From Pontibacter ummariensis (GTDB lineage: Bacteria > Bacteroidota > Bacteroidia > Cytophagales > Hymenobacteraceae), in NCBI RefSeq assembly GCF_900188175.1, contig NZ_FZOQ01000021.1, forward strand, positions 1-64,000: a stretch of DNA of 64,000 bases, given 5' to 3'. The number at the start of each line of letters is the position of its first letter. Positions within the stretch are counted from its first letter, which is position 1. Under the pieces are notes generated by a model, which saw only the letters and a program-made list of their open reading frames with translations, did no database searches and was not told the origin of the DNA. Positions 9,025 to 17,913 of this stretch are shown here, one piece after another. The position numbers and the translations under genes were made by a program.

Positions 9025-9633
9025 ATGATAAACAACCTCGAAAAGAAAATGAAGCTGGCATTTGCCGTGAGTATCGGCAGCTTTATCTCCTCCATCATTA
9101 TAGTAGGTACGGTTTGCGCCTTTGCCTTTCGTTATGCCGAGGAGCAGCGGAAGAAGATCTATGTGATCGACCACTCGGTGCCGCTCTTGGTGGAGCAGAC
9201 CGAGCTGGGGGTAAACCGGACAGTAGAGTACAAGTCGCACGTGAACATGTTTCACCTGCTCTTCTTCACGCTACCTCCAGATGACGCCTACATCAAGAAT
9301 AACATCTCCAAGGCCATGTACCTGGTGGATGAATCCGGTCTGGCACAATACAACAACCTGAAGGAGAAGGGCTATTACAACCAGATCCTGGCTAGTTCTG
9401 CGGTTTTGACGATCAAAACCGATAGCGTTAAAGTGGACGAGAACAGGCACTTTACCTACTACGCCACACAGCGCATTGAGCGGGAGACCTCTGTGATGAA
9501 AAGACTTCTTGTCACAGAGGGGGATCTTGAGGAAGTGCCGCGCACAGAGAACAACCCCCATGGACTTTTGATAAAGAACTGGAAAACGGTAATAAACAAG
9601 GACTTGGAGTATGTCGAAAAGAAATCCTTTTAG
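9025..9633 (+). CDS. traK: TraK, VirB8-like assembly protein
   Basis: A 202-residue bitopic protein. A short cytoplasmic N-terminus leads into one transmembrane helix (about residues 14-36), then a periplasmic domain with the VirB8/TraK fold. The recognisable segment is HVNMFHLLFFTLPPDDAYI at about residues 73-91. VirB8 proteins scaffold the inner-membrane complex and contact VirB9 and VirB10, whose counterparts are traN and traM downstream. The last 23 bp overlap the next gene. Confidence 0.92.
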   Translation: MINNLEKKMKLAFAVSIGSFISSIIIVGTVCAFAFRYAEEQRKKIYVIDHSVPLLVEQTELGVNRTVEYKSHVNMFHLLFFTLPPDDAYIKNNISKAMYLVDESGLAQYNNLKEKGYYNQILASSAVLTIKTDSVKVDENRHFTYYATQRIERETSVMKRLLVTEGDLEEVPRTENNPHGLLIKNWKTVINKDLEYVEKKSF

Positions 9634-9997
9634 CGGTAACATAAAGCAAAGGCTTTCATACCTCAGGGAAAGTGTCAGGGACAACTGTGCCTCGAATCCT
9701 AAAGCAGTGGTGCTGGCCATGCTGGTTTTACTGTCTGTGGCTGTCATGGGCCTATTAGTCGTCCGGCACCTGCACCAGGGAAACTATGCCGTGTCGGTTG
9801 GCAAGCTGTACAGGCAGCTTGATACTTCTGGCGACAAGATGACAATAGGCAGGTCGAGTACCGCAGATATGCTGGAGCTGATAAAGCTCTACAACACGGC
9901 CAGGCAGCTGGATCCTGACAGCCTGCGTGCCCAAGACAGTGTTTTTCTCAAAGATATTGATCAGCGTTTAAACCGAATCATCCATGAAGAGAATTAA
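9611..9997 (+). CDS. Single-pass membrane protein in the TraL position
   Basis: A 128-residue protein with a basic cytoplasmic N-terminus, one transmembrane helix (about residues 32-54) and a helical periplasmic tail. In Bacteroides elements a small one-helix protein, TraL, sits between traK and traM. The position fits, but I see no clear TraL sequence signature, so the name is not assigned. It overlaps traK at its 5' end and traM at its 3' end (14 bp). This means it is translated in the same operon and is very likely structural. Confidence 0.7.
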   Translation: MSKRNPFSGNIKQRLSYLRESVRDNCASNPKAVVLAMLVLLSVAVMGLLVVRHLHQGNYAVSVGKLYRQLDTSGDKMTIGRSSTADMLELIKLYNTARQLDPDSLRAQDSVFLKDIDQRLNRIIHEEN

Positions 9998-11165
9998 CTT
10001 TCGGCATCCCAGGTATGCCATCCCGCTCATCATACTCCCTTTCCTTGTCCTGCTTAATTATCTGTGGCTGGACATGACACCGGCGGCCACCGCCGCACAA
10101 ACAAAAGTGGAGCTCACCGAGACAACAGCCCTGAATACCTCCCTTCCGGATGCCAACCTGAGAAAGCGGGAAATGAAGGATAAGTTCTCGGCTTTTCAGG
10201 ACGAGTTTAAGTATAGGACCGACTATTCGGCCATGCAGGAAATCGGGGAGGATAGGGTAAACCCCAGGGACATTGCCTATGGTAGCGTGTACACGGAGGA
10301 GGAGCGGCGGATGCTCGACAGTCTCAATAACCGCATCCTATCGGATCATCAGCCGGAGGGGTTTATGGAGCGGGTAAGCCAGCGGCAGCGCATCAGCTCA
10401 GAGCGCTATGCATCGGCTACTGCCTCTGTGCCTGGACGGTCAGCCCGCCCTATGCGCAAAGTTGAATCGGCATATGAAGAGGAAATGCGGCTATTCCGGG
10501 AGCAGATGATGTTTATTGACAGCCTGAGCCGGGTAGGAGAGGAACCTGTGCCTTCTCGTAGGGGGCCACAGCCGATGAAAGCCCTTGCACCGGCTTCCGA
10601 GAAGCAAGAGCCGACACCCTTGCCCGTCACCAAATACAGAAATACGAACAAAGCCTTTTTCAATACCATTACAGCCGATGGTGAGGAGCAGTTTATCAGA
10701 GCTATTCTGGACGAAGGGTTGAAGGTGATGCAAGGCGGCAGGATCAGGATTCGCTTGCTGGATGACATCTATGTGCGGGACTACGAAATAAAGAAAGGCA
10801 GCTACCTCTACGGCACTGTTTCCGGTTTCAGTGCACAACGAATTGAGATAGCCATCCGCTCTATACTCTACGGCAACCAAATCATCCCGGTAGACCTGAG
10901 TATCTACGACAACGACGGCTTGGCTGGGCTATATGTGCCGGACTCACAGTTCCGGGACTTTACCAAGGAGCTTGCCGGGAATGTGAGCAGTGGCCAGACA
11001 CTGACTTTCGAGGATGCACCTGACAATGCCAGCCAAATGCTCTACTCGATGCTGGAAAAGGTTTCACAGACCACCACCCGTGCCGCAGGCAAAGCCATCC
11101 GGAAGAACAAAGCTAAGTTGAAGTACAACACCATTGTTTATTTGATAGATAATAAAGCCCCATAA
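9984..11165 (+). CDS. traM: TraM, VirB10-like core complex protein
   Basis: A 393-residue protein with one N-terminal transmembrane helix (about residues 12-30), a long polar and probably extended periplasmic region (35-215), and a C-terminal beta-rich domain. In that domain RIRLLDDIYVRDYEIKKGSY (about 253-272) and the following GTVSGF segment are typical of conjugative TraM/VirB10. VirB10 spans the periplasm and joins the inner-membrane ATPases to the outer-membrane pore. It is followed 1 bp later by traN. Confidence 0.93.
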   Translation: MKRINFRHPRYAIPLIILPFLVLLNYLWLDMTPAATAAQTKVELTETTALNTSLPDANLRKREMKDKFSAFQDEFKYRTDYSAMQEIGEDRVNPRDIAYGSVYTEEERRMLDSLNNRILSDHQPEGFMERVSQRQRISSERYASATASVPGRSARPMRKVESAYEEEMRLFREQMMFIDSLSRVGEEPVPSRRGPQPMKALAPASEKQEPTPLPVTKYRNTNKAFFNTITADGEEQFIRAILDEGLKVMQGGRIRIRLLDDIYVRDYEIKKGSYLYGTVSGFSAQRIEIAIRSILYGNQIIPVDLSIYDNDGLAGLYVPDSQFRDFTKELAGNVSSGQTLTFEDAPDNASQMLYSMLEKVSQTTTRAAGKAIRKNKAKLKYNTIVYLIDNKAP

Positions 11166-11166
11166 T

Positions 11167-11955
11167 ATGAAAAAGCTATTCCTTCTATATGTGTTGTTTG
11201 CCCTGCTGTTTTCAGCCTCGGCACAGGATTCCCTTCAGGTAGTGCACGTGCATGAAAGCATCTCCACGCATATTGTGAGCCCTGAGCCAATACAGTATGT
11301 AGATATCTCCACAGATGATGTAGCCGGGGATATACCTGTTGCCAACATCCTTCGGGTCAAACCCAAGGACGGTGGCGCAAAACCGGGTGTTATCACCATT
11401 GTTGGAGAGCGCTTCCTTGTACAGTATAAGCTAGCCTACAGCCGAGCGGATCGGGCAGACACTGAGGTGCGTATAGACCCTACCCAGGTAGATGATTACC
11501 TGAACCCAGCTGTGGCCATGAGCCGGGAGGACATGGCACGGTTTGCGCTGCTGGCTCTCCAGCGAAAACCCCGGTTCAACAGTGTGACTACGAAAGAGCA
11601 GGGGATGCGGGCAAGGCTAAACAACATCTATACTGTCGGAGACTATTTCTTTATTGATCTCTCCCTTAGAAATGACACCAACATTCCCTATACGGTCGAT
11701 CAAATACGATTTAAGATTGAGGATAAAAAAGTTGTGAAGGCCACTAACTTTCAGCAGGTGGAGCTACAGCCCAGTTTCCAGCTTTATGACACGGGTCACT
11801 TCAAGCGCCAGTACCGGAACGTGTTTGTGTTCAGGAAGTTTACTTTCCCAGAGGAAAAGGTATTCAATATTGAGGTGGCCGAGGAGCAGATTTCTGGGCG
11901 CACCATCTCCCTTAAAATTGACTATTCCGACATCCTTCATGCAGACACCTTATGA
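11167..11955 (+). CDS. traN: TraN, VirB9-like DUF4138 protein
   Basis: A 262-residue exported protein with a signal peptide ending SASAQ. Two beta-rich domains follow, typical of the DUF4138/TraN family, the VirB9 counterpart that forms the periplasmic and outer-membrane ring with VirB10. Family-like features are the early STHIVSPEPIQYVDIST segment (about residues 33-49) and the C-terminal YRNVFVFRKFTFPEEKVF segment. It lies one base after traM and overlaps traO by 4 bp (ATGA), so coupled translation is likely. Confidence 0.92.
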   Translation: MKKLFLLYVLFALLFSASAQDSLQVVHVHESISTHIVSPEPIQYVDISTDDVAGDIPVANILRVKPKDGGAKPGVITIVGERFLVQYKLAYSRADRADTEVRIDPTQVDDYLNPAVAMSREDMARFALLALQRKPRFNSVTTKEQGMRARLNNIYTVGDYFFIDLSLRNDTNIPYTVDQIRFKIEDKKVVKATNFQQVELQPSFQLYDTGHFKRQYRNVFVFRKFTFPEEKVFNIEVAEEQISGRTISLKIDYSDILHADTL

Positions 11956-12410
11956 GAAAGTCGTTACTCCTTTCCTTACTGCTCTTAGTTGTGCTGCCGT
12001 GCCGAGCGCAAGAGGGCTACACCCACCTAAACCTGGCAGGCGGCTGGATGTACAAGGATGACTTAACTGCTAACCTTGCCCTGGAGTTCAGCAAACGCCA
12101 CTATAATTCCTATGAGATCTACGGTGATGCCTATAAGAGCAACGTGGACGACAGCAAAAACTGGTTAGTGGGGGTTGCTTACAAACCCATGCTTACCCGA
12201 TCCAGAAACACGTTTCTCAAGCTGCGCCTGGGAGCGGGCATTGGCTCTAACACCGAGCACTTCATAGGAGCCATGCAGGCAGGCCTAGAGCTGGGCTATG
12301 TGCTGCCGGGAAATTTGGTGCTGATGCTCCAACAGAAAAACGAGGGTGTACTCCGGGTAAACCACAACTTCAGGACTGGCTTACTGGCAGGCATCAAAAT
12401 TCCATTGTGA
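11952..12410 (+). CDS. traO: TraO-like outer-membrane conjugation protein
   Basis: A 152-residue protein with a signal peptide (about 20 residues, ending CRAQ). Its mature part alternates polar and hydrophobic residues as expected for an eight-stranded outer-membrane barrel, and it ends in a hydrophobic GIKIPL strand. This fits the TraO family of Bacteroides conjugative transposons. The start overlaps the traN stop. Role by family: outer-membrane part of the transfer apparatus; the exact function is not established. Confidence 0.8.
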   Translation: MRKSLLLSLLLLVVLPCRAQEGYTHLNLAGGWMYKDDLTANLALEFSKRHYNSYEIYGDAYKSNVDDSKNWLVGVAYKPMLTRSRNTFLKLRLGAGIGSNTEHFIGAMQAGLELGYVLPGNLVLMLQQKNEGVLRVNHNFRTGLLAGIKIPL

Positions 12411-12514
12411 GCAGGATTTTGCTAGTCGACGGGAATTTCCACAGGAAAGAAATTCTGCTAAGACTTTCCCTCACATTTATCTGATAATATTGGATAACCT
12501 TTGTCAGTAACGAT

Positions 12515-14482
12515 ATGGAAGAATCCAGCGAAATCAAAAAACTTTACTCCTTCCTGCAGGGACTTATCTACTTCACCATTGTGGTGGAGGTAGCTGTTTT
12601 CCTCTTTATGGATTCGGGCAGTATGTATGAGCTGCAGCCTGTACTGCGCAAGGTAAAGCGCATGGCTATTTATGAGCACATCTACTTCTCCAAAGCTTTT
12701 ACCTTCGGGTTGATTCTGATCGTGAGCATTGGCACAAAGGCCAGGAAGAACCTGAACCTCGACCCGCTCCGGCATATCTTCCTTCCCCTGCTTATCGGCT
12801 GCGCCTTTTTCTTTGGCTCGGGTTTCTTTTATTTCTTTGAAAGCAGCCGTATTCTTTTCTGGGATGTGTCCCAGTCTGATGCGGCTTACATCCTGCTCTC
12901 CTTCTTAGGTGCGATGATGATTCATGTAGCCTTGGATAACATCTCAAAGCATATACAGCACCGATTGATGAAGGACAAATTCAACGTGGAGAATGAGTCC
13001 TTTGAGCAGTCCAGGAAACCGGTGCATACGCCTTACTCGGTGAACATCCCGATGCTTTACTATTACCAAAAGCGGATACAGCGCGGGTGGCTCAATGTGG
13101 TGAACCCCTTTCGGGCAACACTGCTGATCGGTACGCCTGGCTCTGGAAAGTCTTTCTCAGTGGTGTTGCCTTTTATCAAGCAGCTTCTGGGAAAAGGCTT
13201 CTCCATGATGGTCTACGACTTCAAATTTCCGGACCTGGCCAGAACGACTTATTACCATTACCTGGTCAATAAAAAGAGAGGGGCATTGAAAAACCACAGG
13301 TTCCATGCCATCAATTTTAGCAGCGTAGAGCACAGCAGGAGATTTAACCCGTTAAAGCCGGAGTACCTGCCTACCCTGGCCGATGCCACCGAAACGGCTG
13401 AGGCGCTGCTGGAGGCGTTGCGGAAAGGAGACAGGGACTCAGGCTCTGCGCAATTCTTCAACCAGTCAGCCGTTAATTTCCTGGCCAGCTGCATCTACTT
13501 TCTGAGCCGCCACGAAGGGGGGCGATATTCTTCGTTTCCGCATGTACTTTCCTTTGTTAACCTAAGCTATGATCAGATTTTCGAGGCGCTCTTTTCCGAA
13601 CCTGAATTGGAGAGTCTGCTTTCGCCTTTTGCCACAGCATATAAGAACAGAGCCTTTGAGCAGCTGGAAGGGCAGATTGGCACCTTAAAGATTAATATTG
13701 GTCGGCTGGCCACAAAAGAAACATTCTGGGTATTATCAGGAGACGACTTTAATTTAAAGATAACGGACCCGGAAAATCCTTCAGTTTTGGTGATTGCAAA
13801 TGATCCAGCAACACAGAGTATTAACAGCGCCTGCAATGCGCTTATCCTCAATCGCATGACACGCCTGATCAATACAAAGGGGAACTTGCCCTGTGGGCTG
13901 ATCGTGGATGAGTCACCCACGCTTTACATACACCGGGTGGAGAACCTGATCGCTACCGCCAGGAGCAACAAGATAGCTGTGCTGCTGGGCCTGCAGGAAC
14001 TTCCGCAGCTGCGGCAGCAGTATGGTAGGGAAACAGCCGACACCATTTGCTCGGTAGCGGCCAATGTACTCTCGGGCTCTGCCCGTAATAAAGAAACGCT
14101 TGACTGGCTGGAAAAACTGTTTGGTAGGGTGAGGCAGCTAAAGGAGGGGCTTAGCGTGGACCGAAACCGTACCTCGGTGAACATGAACGAGGAAATGGGA
14201 CCGCTTATCCCGGCATCCAAAATAGCCAATTTGCAGGCGGGTGAACTGGTAGGACAGGTGGCTTCCGATAGCGAAGCGTACAGCGGGAAGTATGTTGCCA
14301 GCACCTATCACTGTAAAATTAATCTTGACCTTGATAACATACAGCAGGAAGAAAAGCAGTACCTTGACCTGCCAAAATTTTATAACTTTGGTACCCCCGA
14401 CCAAAAAGACCAAATCCTGAGAGCAAACTACAATAAAATTAGAAATGAGGTTAAGACACTAATCACAGCGTTACAGGTATGA
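12515..14482 (+). CDS. Type IV coupling protein (VirD4/TraG family, MobC-like)
   Basis: A 655-residue coupling ATPase that brings the relaxase-DNA complex to the secretion channel. The N-terminus holds about four transmembrane helices (residues 13-30, 48-70, 85-105 and 120-145), more than the two usual for VirD4, as in Bacteroidota coupling proteins. Walker A, GTPGSGKSF, is at about residues 206-214. Walker B, GLIVDESPT, is near residue 461. The YRRE-like region near 600-640 is followed by a charged tail. The gene begins 104 bp after traO and overlaps the XRE gene by 4 bp. Confidence 0.93.
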   Translation: MEESSEIKKLYSFLQGLIYFTIVVEVAVFLFMDSGSMYELQPVLRKVKRMAIYEHIYFSKAFTFGLILIVSIGTKARKNLNLDPLRHIFLPLLIGCAFFFGSGFFYFFESSRILFWDVSQSDAAYILLSFLGAMMIHVALDNISKHIQHRLMKDKFNVENESFEQSRKPVHTPYSVNIPMLYYYQKRIQRGWLNVVNPFRATLLIGTPGSGKSFSVVLPFIKQLLGKGFSMMVYDFKFPDLARTTYYHYLVNKKRGALKNHRFHAINFSSVEHSRRFNPLKPEYLPTLADATETAEALLEALRKGDRDSGSAQFFNQSAVNFLASCIYFLSRHEGGRYSSFPHVLSFVNLSYDQIFEALFSEPELESLLSPFATAYKNRAFEQLEGQIGTLKINIGRLATKETFWVLSGDDFNLKITDPENPSVLVIANDPATQSINSACNALILNRMTRLINTKGNLPCGLIVDESPTLYIHRVENLIATARSNKIAVLLGLQELPQLRQQYGRETADTICSVAANVLSGSARNKETLDWLEKLFGRVRQLKEGLSVDRNRTSVNMNEEMGPLIPASKIANLQAGELVGQVASDSEAYSGKYVASTYHCKINLDLDNIQQEEKQYLDLPKFYNFGTPDQKDQILRANYNKIRNEVKTLITALQV

Positions 14483-14829
14483 GCGTAAGCATACAGGAGT
14501 TAGGCCAAAGGCTAAAGCTGCTGCGAAAGCGGCTTGATTTATCGCAGGAGAGCCTGGCAGAATCCATGGGGGTGAACCAGAACCAGATTTCCCGGCTGGA
14601 GAACGGGGTGGGAGGGACGATCGAACTGCTTTTGCTTCTGTTCAGCTTCTACAGCAAACACTTTCACGTGGACCTTCTTTTTTCCGACAACTTCGACATC
14701 TTGGAGAAGCACGAGAAACTATCCAACAGCCACAGCCTTAATAGCATTGCCGTTGAAAAGTTGAAGCTCGCCCAAAGTGAATTTTCCACGCAAATTGATG
14801 AGGTTATACGGTTGCTTGATACGCATTGA
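14479..14829 (+). CDS. XRE-family transcriptional regulator
   Basis: A 116-residue protein with an N-terminal helix-turn-helix of the Cro/CI type (about residues 7-60; SQESLAESMGVNQNQISRLE is the recognition region) and a helical C-terminal half likely used for dimerisation. The start codon overlaps the coupling-protein stop (ATGA), so it is translated with the transfer genes. It is a good candidate for a transfer-gene regulator that reports on operon expression. Its binding site cannot be predicted from the window. Confidence 0.9.
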   Translation: MSVSIQELGQRLKLLRKRLDLSQESLAESMGVNQNQISRLENGVGGTIELLLLLFSFYSKHFHVDLLFSDNFDILEKHEKLSNSHSLNSIAVEKLKLAQSEFSTQIDEVIRLLDTH

Positions 14830-14991
14830 TATGTCTCTTAAAGTTTACTTCTCTAGTTAGCTGTGATGTGTATAGCTACAACAACACATCCCTCGTGTAC
14901 TTTACATGCTTAAGAGGATAGCATCCTAAGCTACAGCTTCCTCTATTACTACTCTTTTAGATAGACAGATAGAAAGGTAAAAACGGGAAAG

Positions 14992-15031
14992 GCACCTGAC
15001 AAAAACAATGTTGCCCTTTTTGTGTCAGGCC
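14992..15031. repeat. Imperfect hairpin between the tra operon and an IS3 remnant
   Basis: CCTGAC followed by AAAAA (14995-15005) pairs with TTTTT, a two-base bulge, then GTCAGG (up to 15029). The T-tract is part of the stem, not downstream of it, so this is not a textbook terminator. It may be a remnant of the IS end or a weak terminator for the conjugation operon. Confidence 0.4.
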
Positions 15032-15081
15032 CGGACATGCACCGGTTGGAGCAACTTCCTACAACTAATTTACATGCCTGC

Positions 15082-15621
15082 TAGAGTATAGATTTTGTGG
15101 CTGATCAGTTCTTTGATGGCCCCAAGCTCCGGGGCTTGACTGTGGTGGATAATTATAGCCGACAATGTCTGGCCATTGAGGTGGATCAGGGCATCAAAGG
15201 CGAACAGGAGGTGGCCGTGATGGGGCGGCTGAAACAGGAATTAGCAGAGTGCCGGAGCGTATCAAAGTGGATAACGGGAGTGAGTTTATCTCCAAGGCAC
15301 TGGATAGGTGGGCTTATGACAACCACGTAACACTAGGCTTCTATAGGCCCGGCAAACCGTCGGATAACGCCTTGCTAGAGTCCTTCAACGGCAGCTTCCG
15401 GGATGAGTGCCTGCACGTGAATTGGCTCCTTTCGTTTGAGGGATGCCAAAGAGAAAATAGAAGCTTGGAGGCAGGAATATAACTGCTTCCGGTCTCACAG
15501 TTCCCTGCAAGGCATGCCCCGCAGGAATGCATACAAAAGAATGTATGAAGTCCGAAATCTTTATCTTAGCGCTGTTTTGAAATTGCGAGGAGATCAACAA
15601 GACTCTCATTTCATCCATTAA
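15082..15621 (+). pseudogene. IS3-family transposase (OrfB, rve core), decayed
   Basis: Remnant of the DDE catalytic domain. The reading starts at a TAG (15082) where relatives have Trp, then reads SIDFVADQFFDG and LTVVDNYSRQ (catalytic Asp). It shifts frame near 15250 to PERIKVDNGSEFISK (second Asp) and NALLESFNGSFRDECL (catalytic Glu). It shifts again near 15440 to AKEKIEAWRQEYN. The 5' part of the transposase and OrfA are missing. At least two frameshifts and one stop make it non-functional. Its 3' end overlaps the convergent FTR1 gene by a few bases. It separates the tra operon from the metal island. Confidence 0.9.
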
Positions 15622-17566
15622 CATGTTTAGCCTTTAGTCCATTCATGTACCAAAAGCTGAAAATAATTGCTAGTAGAGCAGCCTGGCCTGCCATTGTTTC
15701 CAGGGTTGGGTATATCCCTAACCACTCTACCCTAAACTGAAAGGGAAACATAGTAGCCGAAAATAAGCCAGACTCCTGAATGGAGTGGATGCCCTTACCA
15801 AGAAGAATCACTGCCAGCAGGGTCACCATCCAGGCAGAATAGCGGAACAGCTGCCTTACGGGTATCTTTTGGGCATATTTCAGGAACAGCACCACCAGCA
15901 CTGCTATGATAATAAAGGCCGCCAAAACACCTAAACCAATGGAGGACTGATTTTCAGGTGAGGTTTCCAGCTTTATGGCCTGCAGGAAAAGAACAGACTC
16001 AAACGCTTCACGAAATACCGCCATAAAGGAAAAAGCAGCGAGTCCCAACATATTTTCCGTTTTAACCAGCTTTGTTACCTTTTTTTCGATAAAGACTTTC
16101 CATTGTTTCGCATGGGAATTTGAATGAAGCCAGAAGCCTACATACAGTAATACCACCACAGCGAAAAGGGCTACTACTCCTTCCAACACCTCCCGGTCCT
16201 GCCCGCTTAACTTTAAGAGCAGGTCGGATAAGTACCATCCGGCAAAGCCCAAGAGTACGGCCGTTATCCACCCTCCATGTACCCAGGGCAGGGCTTTCTT
16301 TATTCCTGCAGCCTGGATAATGGTGAGCATAACCGCAATAATTAAAAAAGCCTCTATTCCTTCCCGCAGGAGTATGGAGGCCGATAAAATAAAGGAAAGC
16401 CAGAAAGTAAGTTTTGTATCTTCCAGGAGGCTGATAGCCTCTGAAACCAGAGCCAGTGATGCCTTTACGTCCTCTTCCACCACATTAGCAGGCTCATTAT
16501 TTTCTATGGCATTGCGCAGTTGAAACATCTGCTGTTCCAGTTTAGAAACAAAGGCAGAGTTATTCGCCTGCAGTTGAGCTTCCACTGGTTCAATTCCCTC
16601 CAGGTAGGCTGCCAGCGCTTTTTGCCTGGCAAGGGGACGGGAGCCGTTCTGGTAAGCCTGCAGCGATTCTCCTAGGAGTTGCCTTGCCAAATGCAGTGAA
16701 TTAGGGGGATTTTGGTCGGGAATGTGCAACCTAAGGCTTTCTAATTTTTTTAGAACTTCTTTTGGGTCGCCCTCCAGTTGCCTGAACAGTTTCTGATCAG
16801 ATAAAGTAGCGACTTCCGCCAGGCCTGCTTCTGCCAAGGCCTTCTCCGCTATCTCTTCGGGTATGGCAAGCTCTTCTGCTGCCGCTTTGTAGCGAAGAGA
16901 CTGAATATAAAAGGCCAGGTCCCATACTTCTTCATCATCAAGTTTCTCAAAGCCTCTCATGGCCGTACCCTCAATTCCCAAGCGAATGGTATTGAAGGAC
17001 TGGAAAGGAGAAACCTGCTTCATCAGTGTATCGTTGAGAAAACTTGTGGGAGCAGGACTCAAGCCCCCGGCCAGTTCGCCTTGTCCATTCCCTTTTATGC
17101 CATGGCAGGGCGTGCAGTATTCGGCATACAATATTTTTCCCCTGGAAAGATCAGGCCACTTTAGGGGGGCAATCTGGTAGCCGGTGGCCTGTATTATCTC
17201 TGCCTTAATATTTCCTGCAAGTGTAGCGATTTTACTCTGATCAGCTTTTTGATCTATCAGAGTTCTTAGCTGCTGAACCTGGGATAGGACGCTCTTCTTC
17301 TCCTGCGGGTACTTCTCCAGAATGGGTTGTGCAATTTCATATACAGTAGCACTGAACTCCAGCATTTCTCCATATTCTCCGGTATTAATAACTTCGCCCT
17401 TCTCTACTGCAGCAGCATAGTCTCTGGCGATATAATCCAGGAGGTGAATGATCATCTGGGTATTATCCTTGCCATTATCTGCCAGAGCCTGCCTGCAAAA
17501 CAAGGGAAGGAGTATTAAGATAAGCAACAAGTGTTTAAGCAAACTTACTTTATTTGATTTAAACAT
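15611..17566 (-). CDS. Cytochrome c - FTR1-family iron permease fusion
   Basis: A 651-residue protein with a signal peptide (residues 1-29), a periplasmic helical region, and a cytochrome c domain with heme motif CTPCH at residues 151-155. A long helical periplasmic linker is followed by an FTR1-type permease with about seven transmembrane helices (from about residue 385). The two FTR1 signatures REGIE (about 400) and REAFE (about 518) are present, so the iron-passing glutamates are kept. FTR1 permeases usually work with a ferroxidase; in this fusion the heme domain could accept the electron from Fe(II). It is the last gene of the metal island, in the same direction as the upstream genes but after a 347-bp gap, so it may have its own promoter. 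Confidence 0.9.
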   Translation of the reverse strand: MFKSNKVSLLKHLLLILILLPLFCRQALADNGKDNTQMIIHLLDYIARDYAAAVEKGEVINTGEYGEMLEFSATVYEIAQPILEKYPQEKKSVLSQVQQLRTLIDQKADQSKIATLAGNIKAEIIQATGYQIAPLKWPDLSRGKILYAEYCTPCHGIKGNGQGELAGGLSPAPTSFLNDTLMKQVSPFQSFNTIRLGIEGTAMRGFEKLDDEEVWDLAFYIQSLRYKAAAEELAIPEEIAEKALAEAGLAEVATLSDQKLFRQLEGDPKEVLKKLESLRLHIPDQNPPNSLHLARQLLGESLQAYQNGSRPLARQKALAAYLEGIEPVEAQLQANNSAFVSKLEQQMFQLRNAIENNEPANVVEEDVKASLALVSEAISLLEDTKLTFWLSFILSASILLREGIEAFLIIAVMLTIIQAAGIKKALPWVHGGWITAVLLGFAGWYLSDLLLKLSGQDREVLEGVVALFAVVVLLYVGFWLHSNSHAKQWKVFIEKKVTKLVKTENMLGLAAFSFMAVFREAFESVLFLQAIKLETSPENQSSIGLGVLAAFIIIAVLVVLFLKYAQKIPVRQLFRYSAWMVTLLAVILLGKGIHSIQESGLFSATMFPFQFRVEWLGIYPTLETMAGQAALLAIIFSFWYMNGLKAKHVNG

Positions 17567-17913
17567 TAATTTCTGTATTTCATGAAGGAAATGCTCCCTT
17601 CGTATTTTAAAAAGCTACATTACTTCTAATTCTAGATTTCTTACAGTTCCAGGGAGCACTACAATAAAGAAAATTCTCTACTAAATAGACTGGGGAATCG
17701 GACTGAGTAAAATGCTCTAGCACTTCATTCAGATTTATAGCACTACCAATAAAGTTAAAATAATGCTACCCTGAGTATAATGCTTTTATGGTTTTGAGAG
17801 GATACAAAACAAAAATAACCTAGCAAGTAGTGCCAGAATAGAAACAATAGCCATGGATTGGTGATTCAACAACTCTTTCACTCAAATTGTTGATTACGAC
17901 CTGAAACACCAAT
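17567..17913. other. Non-coding gap between FTR1 gene and lpd copy 1
   Basis: No credible gene on either strand. On the minus strand a TATTTTTG element (17810-17817) matches the Bacteroidota -7 consensus TAnnTTTG. It has no good TTTG partner and lies about 240 bases upstream of the FTR1 start, so it is only a weak promoter candidate. Confidence 0.35.
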
